Assembly (NCBI GenBank): GCA_015680685.1
Contig: MNCI01026473.1
Coordinates: forward strand, 361,212-425,211
Direction of reading: 5' to 3'
DNA from: Gnetum montanum
Taxonomy: Eukaryota > Streptophyta > Gnetopsida > Gnetales > Gnetaceae
Length of the DNA: 64,000 nucleotides
A program made the translations under genes and the position numbers. Below the pieces are notes generated by a model. That model was given only the letters and a program-made list of their open reading frames with translations, did no database searches and was not told the DNA's origin. Below are positions 15,423 through 26,483 of this stretch, one piece after another. Position 1 is the first letter of the stretch. Each line of letters starts with the position of its first letter.

Positions 15423-16104
15423 GGATGAGCGGTGGAGCAATCCAACACCCAACCATACAAGTCATGAGTGTTCATGCATGACCTGATCATAATTTGTAGA
15501 TAGACAATGTTGGTATACTAGTAGTTGAGTTAAGCTCGTGATCGTTGTCTTCCCACATTGAGCTAGTGAAGTCTAAGTGTATGGTTTAGCTCACCATGAG
15601 GCATGTGGTAACTAATGTTATTAAGCCCATTTTACTCCTAGTGATAAACATAATTGAGAATGAAATTTAATCTAAGTCTAAGTAAATATACTCTAGCTTA
15701 AGGCAATGAGTATCTGGTCCTGATTTTCCATACACACCTTGGACTTTGTGTAACCATTATTGGGCTACTAAGTGTCATGCTACTAGGCATACCAAGCAAT
15801 AACACTATTGGGCTTACCAAACGATTACACTTAAGTGCTTGAAATTACTCATACTCATTCTGCTTACTATTGACAAGTAAAAGTGAAGCACTAAAGAGTA
15901 AAACATTAAGCTAGGAAAATAGTAAACATTATGCTAAGTGAACAACATGTAAACTAAGGGAATGCTACAATGATGTGAAGCAATCTTAATCTTTATTTCT
16001 ATCACAAACTGTGTCTAAGTATAATCTATTTAAACACAAAGACTCTGTTTAATCACTAGACATCACACAACAAGCATTCATTTCTATCGCTAACAATACG
16101 AAAT
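15423..16104 (-). repeat. Right-hand LTR of the complex, cut by the plus-strand element
   Basis: Its inner end (GGATGAGCGGTGG) is at 15423, next to a partial primer site (CCGTTGCCAGGGA on the minus strand, 15408-15420) that has lost its first bases. The LTR runs to 16104, where the plus-strand element begins. The remaining U3 end is not found beyond 29048. Confidence 0.65.
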
Positions 16105-17028
16105 TGATGAACCATGATATCGCATACGCAATATCACATCCACCACACGATATCACATATGCGATATCACATCCTGCCTCATCTTCTATAAATAAGAGGT
16201 GGCGCCCTTGGTTCCAAGGCAGTTAGATTTAGACCCTTAGCCAGACTCTTGCAGTTTTGTCATTCCAGAGTTAGAATTATTTCTGTGTGCCTGCAATAGG
16301 AGTCATAGAGTGAACGGATCTTTATTCAAGCAATTTGTACCCGAGCACAATTTTTTGTACAGTAATAAAGACAAACTTTATGATAAACCTTGCATTAATT
16401 GATAAACTTTGTACTAATTTAGTAATTAGAAATGAATTGTTAGCGATATCACAATCATAAACTTTGTATGAAATGAATTTAGTAAAAGTTTATCAATTTT
16501 TTGTATGCGATATCACGGTTCATCAATTTCGTAATTAGTAATTAATGATTGTTTAATGCTTTCCTAGTTAATTAACATCTCTCTCAACCTTCAACCCCCT
16601 TAGTTAAATACACTCAGTACGACCACTTCGAGCATGCGTGTAGCGCTTGGTAACCCAGTAACGATTAGCGTTTGGTAATCCCAGTAGCGTTGCACTGGTT
16701 CAGGATGTGTACGGCAAGTGGGAACAGATACTGGTGTTAGGAACATTTAGAAACTAGTTAATGAATAGTTAATGTAAGTTAGCCACTTAGTTCTCTCTCC
16801 CTCTCCTTTATTAGTAGAAGCCATAAAAAATACAAAATCTATAAAAATCATATACCTCAAGCTTACTTAACCATACAACCATGACAATACAAGTAAGTTC
16901 GGGAAGACAACGATTGATTAACCCTGACTGTTCCATTAAGGCACATAAGCACTTAGTCCTTGGAGTTTGATTGGATTGTGTGTGAAATGCTCGTATGGTT
17001 GAGTGTAGGGGTACCTCGCCACTCATCA
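16105..17028 (+). repeat. 5' LTR of element C, 924 bp
   Basis: It runs TGATGAACC to CCACTCATCA. The excess of about 129 bp over the 795-bp LTRs is explained by an internal segment (about 16428-16550) that contains an inverted copy of the LTR's own 5' end and the adjacent flank. The TATA box is at 16187-16196. Confidence 0.8.
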
Positions 17029-17029
17029 T

Positions 17030-17047
17030 TGGCACCGTTGTTGGGGA
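17030..17047 (+). other. Primer-binding site (tRNA-Asp)
   Basis: TGGCACCGTTGTTGGGGA differs from the tRNA-Asp complement by two C-to-T or G-to-A transitions. It starts two bases after the LTR. Confidence 0.8.
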
Positions 17048-17172
17048 CTTAGTTGTTTGTGCGCTACGTAGAACATAGGAAATCATTCATATCATTGGAA
17101 CGTTAGAACGAACCCTTAGGGTTAATCAAAGAAAGATGAGACAACAGTACATTGCACACCAAACAAGACAAG

Positions 17173-19446
17173 ATGTCATCTTCTTCGCATAAGAGCACTT
17201 CACTGCCTAGGACTAACACAAGAGGTAGTCGGCAACATAATACACGTAACCAAGATCCGCCAGTTCCTCAATAGTTTCGTGTGGTATATACTCATCCCAA
17301 TGAGTATGTACCTGATTTCACATTTATTCTCCACTAAGACGAACAACTGCATTGGAGAGACTTGGAGGGTAACATAGTGTTGCCTCCAAATCGATCAGTT
17401 CCCAACATGCTCCTTCATGCTCTCACACGAATAGGCATGCCACTTTTATACGCATAATACGTTGCATGCGTTCATGACTCAAGGGACTATCATCCCACAA
17501 AAGTGCAATGTCAAAGAGACTTGCGACAGGAGAGATACCATATATCTTTGAAGGGTAAATGGCCCCATGACGCTCCACACGTTTTGAGCAAAATTGAGGA
17601 TGGTGAACCTACTTCAATAGGTTCCCCACAAAACAATGTTCCTCCTCCTAACATTGGTCAAGAGGTAGTGTATCAAAACCTCCAATCCACTATTCACAAC
17701 CCTGGTTCTAATACCCACGAACATGAAGTGTTCAACAAAGGAACACGAACATATGATAAGGGCAAATGTTCTGATCGTGATCATGATCGAGGCCGAGACC
17801 ACCGAAGAGAAGGTAGAAAACACCATCATGGCGATGGTTCTCCTTCTTCTCCACCTTCATCATCATCTTCACCCTCTCCTTTAGTGTTCGGATGCAGTCA
17901 CAAGGAAACCAATCGTGAAGATAAGGGAAAACAAAGTGAAAGACATCGATGAGACAGTCGAGAATGAGGATAAGGGCACTCTAAAGAATCAAGGCATAGA
18001 AGAAGGGAGAGTAGGGAACGGCGTAGACACCATAGATGCTGTGAACGAGGTGATCATGAAGAACCCCTACTCACAACTAGAAGCATGTTAAATATAACAG
18101 AGGCCGTAAGAGTTCCAACAAGGCACCAAAAGGATAGTAGGATCAAGAGGCTAGACATGAACAACATCCCACAATTTGAAGGGGAATACAACAGTGATCC
18201 TCAAAATCATTTACAAGCATTCCACGATGCATGTGCCTTGCAAAACATATAAAATGAATGGCAAAAACTGAAGTTGTTCCCAAAGACACTAGTGAAAGAA
18301 GCTAAAAGCTGGTACCGGTCCTTAGAACTAGAATCCATTTGGAGGTGGAGTACAATGTTAGAATTGTCCAATGATAAGTACCAAATGTACTCTTGAGTGT
18401 CTAACCTACAGAAGAAAATCCAAGGATGGAAGCAAGGAAATCATGAACCCTTGGATGTTGCCATGGGTTGCTATTATGCATTGTTACATTGTTGCCCTAG
18501 CCATGGTTATTCGCAGCGAGATCAACTACGTCATCTCATGGATGGACTTAGGCATGAAACAAGAAGAACCCTTGGGATGTATGCCCAAGAAAGGTTATCG
18601 GAGCTTAGGTCTCATCAAATTCATAGACTACTACAGCAAGTTGCCAAAGAAGAAGGTGAGCTACAAAAGAGAGAAAGTGTGGAAGAATGCAACTGAGATC
18701 CCTCCCTCCAAAAAAGGGGAGTGAGATTTTGTGAGGAGGAAGAAGAGTCACCACTCAAAGAGATGGTGAATAGAAAAACTTTGCCTCTACAAAAATTAAT
18801 AACAGAAGTATCGGCAAAGGTAGACCAAATGTGGGACTCCTTGGATAGTAGGTTTGAAACTATTCTTAAAATTGTAGAGGAGTTTAGGGAGTGAGGTAGT
18901 GACTGTGACAAAAAGAAAAAGAGAGAAGTGGAAAATGCATGTAACAAGGGTAAGGGTAAAATGGCCATCACACAAGAGGTTGTGGATTCAAACACGGATA
19001 ATGATAATGGATACAAGATATGCCAATATGACCATCCTAAGGGATATTGCCCAGTGATCTCACATCTACAAGAGTTTGGGGTGTATGCACTCAACCCATG
19101 ACTAAATAAACGGCAAGCACCCCGATGGTTACCTTATCCCCAAGGTAACCCAAGGTAGTTCCACCAACCTTTAACATATTATCCAAGTGGAACTCCACCA
19201 CAACCCGTTGAGCAACATCAACAATGGCAATACCCACAGTTATGGGGGATGCCACCACTAAGGCAACAATACCCATATCGACAACCTGACCCATATGGCT
19301 ACTACTTGCAACATCCAATCTCTCCACATGACTCTGTTAGTCATGTTACATCACAACATCACTATCAAGCTCATGAGTATTATAGAAATCCTTCTCCTAG
19401 GGAAGATAACCCACAAATATACCATCCGCACCTCTCACACGAATAA
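17173..19446 (+). pseudogene. Gag of element C
   Basis: The start ATG at 17173 gives MSSSSHKSTS. Conserved pieces in order are DLEGNIVLPPNRS, a basic and serine-rich linker (RDHDRGRDHRREG), the core gag domain (MNNIPQFEG, FHDACALQN, LKLFPKTLVKEAKSWYRSLE, GYSQRDQLRHLMDGLRHETRR), an acidic and coiled region, a cysteine-histidine motif (ICQYDHPKG, about 19018-19044) and a proline-, glutamine- and tyrosine-rich tail. At least seven stops and some frame changes inactivate it. In this copy the first and last cysteines of the knuckle have become tyrosine. The homologous gags at 24153 and 47823-50157 support the domain order. Confidence 0.75.
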
Positions 19447-19697
19447 CACCATTACCACCTGCTCCAGCAATGCAAGGGGAACTCCCTACTCAACTGCAAC
19501 AACGCAATGCCACAAGGGTTGTAAACCCTCAACCCACTATTGATTCTAACAACCATATAAAGAAAAGACCTTTTTTCAGAACCAACAGTCCAACCAAGCC
19601 CTTACAACCATGAGCGGTTGAACCTTTGAATGCCTCCCCATCAAATAAAGCTTCAGAGCTCCCTTTGAACCAAACACTGAGCTTAACGCATACGGTT

Positions 19698-22600
19698 ATG
19701 TTAACACATGATGTTATTGAATGGATCAAGGTTGGCCACCTTTCTAGGAAATTCTCTGATCTTGGAATCCGTCTAGTCTATTTCCAAATCACTGGGAATG
19801 AGCCATGCAAAGCTCTTCTAGATTCAAGTTCTAGGGTCAACTTAATATCGCAAGAAATGTACAAAGCCTGCAACCTGCCTCCATTAAAGAAGAGCAATAT
19901 TCACCTAGAGTTGGCCGACTAGTCCATCACTGTTCCCCTGGAACTGGTGGAGGACATCGTCACCACTGTGTGTGGATGGTTGTACCTAGCTGATTTCCTA
20001 GTGATACAAGTGAATAACGGTAAAGGGGACTTCACAATAATAATGGGAAGGGCATGGCTAAGTACTATAGATGCATGCCTAGGAATCCGCGATCTTTCCC
20101 TGAAAATATCTAAGGAGAATACTTTTGGAAAGATCGAGAAGAAGAACGTTCCATGCATTGCATACAGTGATACAGGGTGCAATTGCTTGCAGAGATCATG
20201 GGTTGTGCAAAGTTTAGCATTGCCTGCATGCAACCAGTGTGCATAAGACATTAACATACAAAAGTTCCTGTATGCAGCAACCACACGACAAGAAGACATA
20301 GCTGATCAAGAGAGCAACTCACTAACGTGCATGGAACTAACTAAGGGAATAACTTGTGCTTACATCGAAAACATAGATGCACTAAAGCAAGTCTGTTGCC
20401 AACTTCCAAGCCTTAACCTTGAAAACATCAACTGGGGGAAGTTGGAAATTCCTAAAAAATTTAAACAAGAGGCCCTAGAATTAAAACCATTGCCCACCGG
20501 TCTGGAATATATGATTCTTGAAAATGGAAAACTGGTAATCATCAACATAAGACTTGCTTCCAAATAAAAAGGAAGACTGCTGAAGGTAATAAAGAAGTGG
20601 TCAAAAGCCTTTGCTCGGTCATATCCCAAATTAATTGGAATAGATCCTAGGATATGCCAACATAGGATTTACACGGACCCCTCTATGAAATCTCGAAAAC
20701 AGCCGCAAAGGTGATTGAACCCAAAATTGAAGCAAGTAGCAAAAGAAGAAATAGAACAGCTTCTTAAGGCCGGGTTCATATATCCCATTGCTGATAGCGA
20801 ATGGGTTAGCCCTCTGATAATTGTGCCTAAAAAGGGAGGCAAATGGAGGGTGTGCATAGATTTTAGGCTGTTGAACATGGCAACATTTAAGGAACACTTT
20901 TCGTTGCCATTCATTGACCAAGTCTTAGACACCATAGCAGGACATCGTTATTACAATTTTCTGGATGGCTATAGTGGATACAACCAAATATGGATAGCCC
21001 CAAAAGACCAAGCCAAGACAATGTTCACTAGTCCTTGGAGAACGTTTGCATATAAACAAATGCCATTTGGCTTGTGTAATGCTCCTGCCACGTTTCAACG
21101 CCTAGTTCTAAGCATATTCCAACAGTAGNCAATTGGCAAAAAAGCCATTTAATGGTCCAAGAAGGCATAGTACTTGGACATAAGGTTTCACATGTAAGAA
21201 TAGAGGTAGACCCAAATAAAATTAGGGTCATCCAAGGAATCACCCGTCAACTGGAAACTGTCAAAGACATTCATTCATTCCTTGGACACATTGGCTACCA
21301 TAGGAGATTCATTGAGAACTTTTCTAAGATTGCCAAACCATTGGTAGAGCTAACAAAGAAGGACTTACCTTTTGAGTGGACTAGGGAATGTGAACGAGCA
21401 TTCCAAACCCTGAAACGAAAGCTAGTAGGAACTCCCATTCTACAAGCTCCTGACTGGTCCCGACTATTCCACATCATGACTGACGCATCCAATTATGCCT
21501 TAGGATCCATACTTACATAGTTAGATGACCAAAAATGCCCTTACTACATCCACTGTGCAAGTAGAACTATCACTAGTGCACAACTTAACTACATAACTAC
21601 AGAGAAAGAATTAATGGCTATAGTGTTTGCACTGGATAAGTTTAGGCACTATGTGTTAGGTTACAAAGTGTTCATCCGCATGGATCATAGTGCAATCTGA
21701 TTTCTCATGAACAAGCCGATAGTTAGCCCTCATATTATACAATGGCTGCTAATTCTATAGGAGTTCAATCTAACAATGATCGATTGGAAAGGCACCGAGA
21801 ACATAGTTGCAGATCATTTATCTCAGTTGCACTAGGACAACAAAGAGGATGAATCTGTAATGTCTGATCATTTTCCTGATGAAGCCCTCTTTGTCAGTGT
21901 AGTGAATAACCAACCCACAGAGACAAACTGGTATAGTAGCATTCTCACCTATCTCCTTACTCAACAAACACCACAGGAGCTGGACTTTAGGAAGAAACAA
22001 TAGTTTCTTCACAGAGCCATGTACTTCATGGAGATCAATGGACAACTTTACAAAGTGTGTCCTGATGGCTTAGTTCGATAGTGCATGCCCGAGGTCGATC
22101 AACTGAGAGTTCTCCAAGACACTCATGAGGGTCCTTGTGGGGGTCACTGTGTGGGGAGACGAACAGCTATTAAGATCTTGCTTGCAGGATATTACTGGCC
22201 AACATTATTTTGGGATGCCCATCAATTTGTCCAATCTTGTGAGCATTGTCAACGTGATGGGGGAATGACTGCTAAAATGGAGGGGCCGCAACAATGGATT
22301 CAACCGTTAGAACCCTTCGACATTTGGGGAATAGACTTTATGGGGCCCATTACACCAATGTCCAATGGAAAAGCTTACATTGTAGTTGTCATAGACTATC
22401 GAACAAAATGGGCTGAAGCAGTTGCTGTTAAAGACTGCACATCATCTATAGCTACACGATTTGTGCAACAACAAATCATAAATAGGTTTGGTGTGCCACG
22501 TGCACTTATTTTGGATAATGGAACACACTTCACAGGTGCAACTTTTTGAAAGTTAATGCAACGCTTAGGGGTTGAACATAAATTGACTACATCTTATCAA

Positions 22601-23278
22601 GCCCAAGCTAACGGATAAGCTGAGGTCACCAACAGGGAGATCACTAAAATATTGACTAGGACAATTAGCAAGTATAGGTGAGATTGGAGCACTAAACTAA
22701 ATGATGCTCTTTGGGCATACTACTTCACCTGGAAACTCCCTATAGGATACTCTCCCTATGAGTTAGTGTACGGAAAGCTTCCAACACTTCCGATTCAAAC
22801 TGAGCTCTGTACACTATCAATGAATTGTGACCTCCACCTCGATCTTGATCTAACACAAAAACAAAGGTTGGCAACTTTAAACATGCTAGACGAAAACCGA
22901 TTAGTTGCCCTGTCATCAAATGAGTTGCACAAGGCATATAACAAGCAACGTCATGACTTGAAGATTCGAAAGGTTAAGTATAAACCAGGAGATAAGGTTC
23001 TCTATTGGAACCCCACACATGTGCCACAACGCACAAAATTTCAAACACTATGGGAAGGACCTTATATTATTCATGCAACCTTTCCTTCAAGGGCCATGAC
23101 CATATACAAACCTAAGAGCCCTGATAAGAGATTATTAGTCAATGTGCAACAGACTAAACCCTTCCATGAATTTAGAATGGTCAGTGCACATAATACCTCT
23201 GAGAAGGGACAACCCTGCTCACTATTTCGGATCTCCTCCTTCCAACTCAGTCATGGGGGAGACGGCCACCTCTGCTAA
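19698..23278 (+). pseudogene. Pol of element C: protease, RT, RNase H, integrase
   Basis: The protease active site near 19821 reads LLDSSS, where the other copies have LLDSG, a likely inactivating change. RT (20715-21128 and on) shows VCIDFRLLN, LDGYSGYNQI and MPFGLCNAPATFQR. The single N at 21129 replaces about 130 bp that in the sister copies carries the catalytic FMDD. RNase H (about 21476-21835) shows TDASNYALG. Integrase (22085-23278) shows CEHCQ, GIDFMGP, LILDNGTHF and, after a stop, AEVTNRE, giving the D, D, E residues. The C-terminal domain (YKPGDKVLYW) is present and there is no chromodomain. Several in-frame stops are mostly TAG or TGA. It is nonfunctional. Confidence 0.8.
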
Positions 23279-24152
23279 TCATTTGAGGCCCTCAGTTCTT
23301 TTTTTTTAAGTTTTTGTTTTATACATTTTTGTTTTACAAATTTCTTTAACTTTTCTTGTTTTTATTTTGCAACATCATTTATACTTTTTCATTTCTTTAT
23401 GTGACTGTTTGTTTTTGTTTTTGTTTTGGTTCTTCTTTTTGTCTTTGTTTGTTGTTTTTGTTTTGTTAGATTCATCACCTAATAAGTGCTCCTGATGGTG
23501 GTATGAACTGTATTCTATTGATTACTAATGTTTGGTTTTTACCTTTGAGTTATAATGTTGATACTAAGGTATGGTTCTTTTGATATAACAGGCAATGAGT
23601 CCACGTCATCCATGCATCCATGAAATTCTGTGATCTCTCTTAGCTTGGAACTGTACAGTCCCCTTTTTTAATAATAAAACTATTAACAAATTAGTGACTG
23701 GGCATTTCTCAAACTAAAGAAGGACTCAAGGACTGAAAAGGGTGACTTCAAAGGGATTTGATGCATTTGTGCTGGTTATTCTCTTTGGTGCTTAGATGTT
23801 TTCTTCTTGAGTTTTCCTTACCATTCCGACATTGCTTCATTATTAGGAAGCTAAGCCAATACAAATAAGTCTTTACATGGTGTGGTTCTCACGCAAGAAA
23901 AGAAAAAACACAGTGAGAATTCAAAGCACATCCCTTAGACAAAATAATCATCTGGGCTACAGCCACTGGTTATGAAACTAAACAAACATGTTCCCTTTAA
24001 CTAAGGCCCTCTCTCGCTTCCTACTTTTCCATTTCTCGTCTTCCTCAGAATGGTGTTGACTCTTTGGCGGAAGCATTCTTGTTACTTCAAGTGGATGGAT
24101 TGGCCAAGTGTATTAATGCGAAGTCACTGGATGTGGATTGTTTGAGGCTAGA
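23279..24152 (+). other. 3' noncoding region of element C
   Basis: T-rich after the pol stop. From about 23870 it aligns with the 3' region of the minus-strand element (about 43500-43200 there). Shared words are AAGTCTTT.CATGGTGTGGTT and AACTAAGGCCCT.TCTCGCTT. No protein is supported. Athila relatives often carry an env-like ORF at this point, but none is visible here. Confidence 0.65.
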
Positions 24153-26474
24153 TCGTAGCATTGTGCTACCGCCTGATCAAGCAGCTCCTGCGATGCTGTA
24201 CCACAATTTGGGCAGAATGGGCATCCAGGACCGAGTGGCAGAGTATGTCATGGAGGACCATGACTTCCGGGACTATTGTTCCACGGAAGCTCAACGGACA
24301 AGAGATCAATAGCAGGCTGAGAGATATGAACAACAGAAGGGGAAATGCTTTAGTAACCCCTTATTCTCACGAGGGCCGCAAGATGATGGAGATCCCATAT
24401 TTCATGATACTCATTCGACCGAACTTCATATGGGGCCGCAGATCCTCCAGTCAGTCATCCAGAACCAACCTCCAAGTGACCACGATCCTCAAGGGGATGG
24501 TGGGTCACGAAGCAAAGCTGGAGGAGATGACCGTGGTCATCACCAGGGTAGATGGGGAGATCAACGCCGAAGCGGTGGTGATGCCTCTCCTTCTTCTCTG
24601 TCCTCCCCCTCTCCTGCACCTTCCTCCAGCTCAGGTTCTGAGCGTCACAAGGGAAGGTTGGAGAGAAAGGACGGTGGTAAGCAGGTTCGAGTAGGGAAAC
24701 GTGAGGGAGCACACGGTCAATTGCATGGCCCTCGCCAGCATGAAAGAAGGGGTAGCAGGAATCATCGCAAACGTCATAGTCCCCAATAGGACTATGATTT
24801 AGATGAGCCGTTGTTAGCTACTTGGAGCATGCTCCACATTGCAGAGGCAGTTCATATCCTAAGTAGGCACATGAAGGACAGCCAGATCAAGCGTGTTGAC
24901 ATGAACAACATCCCCAGATTTGAAGGGGGATACAACTGTGATCCACAGACCCACTTGCAGGTATTCCATGATGCCTGCACCCTGCAAAATATTGATAACA
25001 ATTGGCAACGGTTGAAGTTGTTTCCCCGAACACTCATCAAAGAAGCCGAAAGTTGGTACCGGTCTTTAGAGCCGGAATTAATTAGAAGATAGAGTACGAT
25101 GCTTGAAATATTTAATGAAAAATATCAAATGTACTCTAAAGTGGCAAATCTGAGAAGGCAGATCCAAGGTTGAAAACAAGGGAATCATGAACCCTTGGAT
25201 GCTGCCATGAGCAGGTACTACTCACTATTGCATCGATGCCCTGGTCATGGTTATTCTCAGCAGGCATAGCTTTGCCACATTATTGATGGGCTCCGTTTTG
25301 AAATAAGAAAGACCCTTGGTGTCTACGCTAAGGGACGACTGTCAGAGCTAAGAGTCCATCAGTTGCAGCGCCTCATTGATCAGGTGGCCAAAGAGGAAGG
25401 AGAACTCAGAAAAAAGGAGAGTGCTGAAGAGTTCAACTGGGACCCTTCCCTTAGAAAAAGGGGGGTCCGATTTTGTGATGAGGATAAAGAGTCACCACTA
25501 AAAGCAGCGGTGAATTGGAAGACTTTGTCGTTACAAAAGTTTGCATCTGAAATATCGGCAAAGGTGGATAAAATGTGGGACTCTTTGGATGAAAGATTCC
25601 AAAGTGTATTAAAAATTTCAGAAGAGTCCAAAGAATAGGGTAGTGACCGTGATCGGCGTAGGAAGAAGGGAGCTGAACATACCCAACACAAAGGTAAGGG
25701 AAAAGTTGCTACAGCTGAGCAGGTTGCAGACTCTGACACTGAGGAGGATGATGGATGTGGCATATGCCAATATGAACATCCCAAGGGATGTTGTCCTGTG
25801 GTGTCTCACCTACAAGAGTCTGGGGTCTATGCCTTGAAACCTCGTTTGGCGCAGAGGCAAACGCCCCGAAGGTTGTCTTATCCACAAGGTAACCCCCGGT
25901 GATTCCACCAGCAGCAACAAGGATACTACCCGACTGAAATGCCTCCGCAATAGTACGGGTATTTCCAACAGTGGCAGCAACCACAAGCGTGGGGGATGCC
26001 ACTTCCAAGGTAGCAGTACCCTTACAAGCAGCCAGATCCTTATGGGTACTATGTTCAGTAGCCCGTCTCTCCAAGAGAGTCTTCTAGTCATGTGGCCTTT
26101 CCCAGTTACTACCACCCCCTGAATATTTCAGACATCCATCTCCATCACCTAGGGGGACAAATCCACATCACTTCTACCCTCCATCACCTTCTTCTACCAC
26201 TCCTCCACATCATCCCTCTCCATTGCCACCTGCTCCATCCATGCAGGGAGAAATACCGCCACAGCCACAACAACGAAACGCTATGAGGGCTATTAACTTA
26301 CAACCGGCATCTAGGTTGAGTGGACCAGAATCCAAGCCACGCAAACGTTCATTCTTCCAGCCCAATAATCTGGATACACCCTCACCTACGCCTGTGGCCA
26401 GTGCCTTAGAACCTACCAACACCTCTACCATCACATCGCCTAAGCAGTCCTCCACTTTGCCGCAATCCAACATC
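24153..26474 (+). pseudogene. Gag of element D (5' truncated)
   Basis: It starts at the IVLPPDQ block. Then come EYVMEDHDFRDY, STEAQRTRDQ, a charged linker, the core (MNNIPRFEGGYN, FHDACTLQN, LKLFPRTLIKEAESWYRSLEPE), the knuckle CGICQYEHPKGCCP and a proline-glutamine-rich tail. About ten in-frame stops are present. Many replace glutamine codons of the sister copies (CAG to TAG), for example at 24310, 25267, 25951, 26011 and 26060. Confidence 0.75.
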
Positions 26475-26483
26475 TAGACGGTC

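Larger units (their letters stand above)
16105..24152 (+). mobile_element. Athila/Tat-type Ty3/gypsy element C (5' LTR to 3' noncoding region, 3' LTR missing)
   Basis: Components in order are LTR 16105-17028, primer site 17030-17047, gag from 17173, protease-RT-RNase H-integrase 19698-23278, and a noncoding 3' region up to 24152. That 3' region matches the element at 41024-51101 (its 44000-43200 part). Instead of a 3' LTR, the sequence passes at about 24153 straight into gag of a second element. Lineage is inferred from the tRNA-Asp primer site, the RT style (LDGYSGYNQI, EGIVLGH) and the lack of a chromodomain. Confidence 0.85.

Noticed and set aside
18371-18724. A 117-codon ORF inside gag of element C
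   Set aside because: It is a shadow frame; the homologous frame shared with the sister copies is the one with HETRRTLG.
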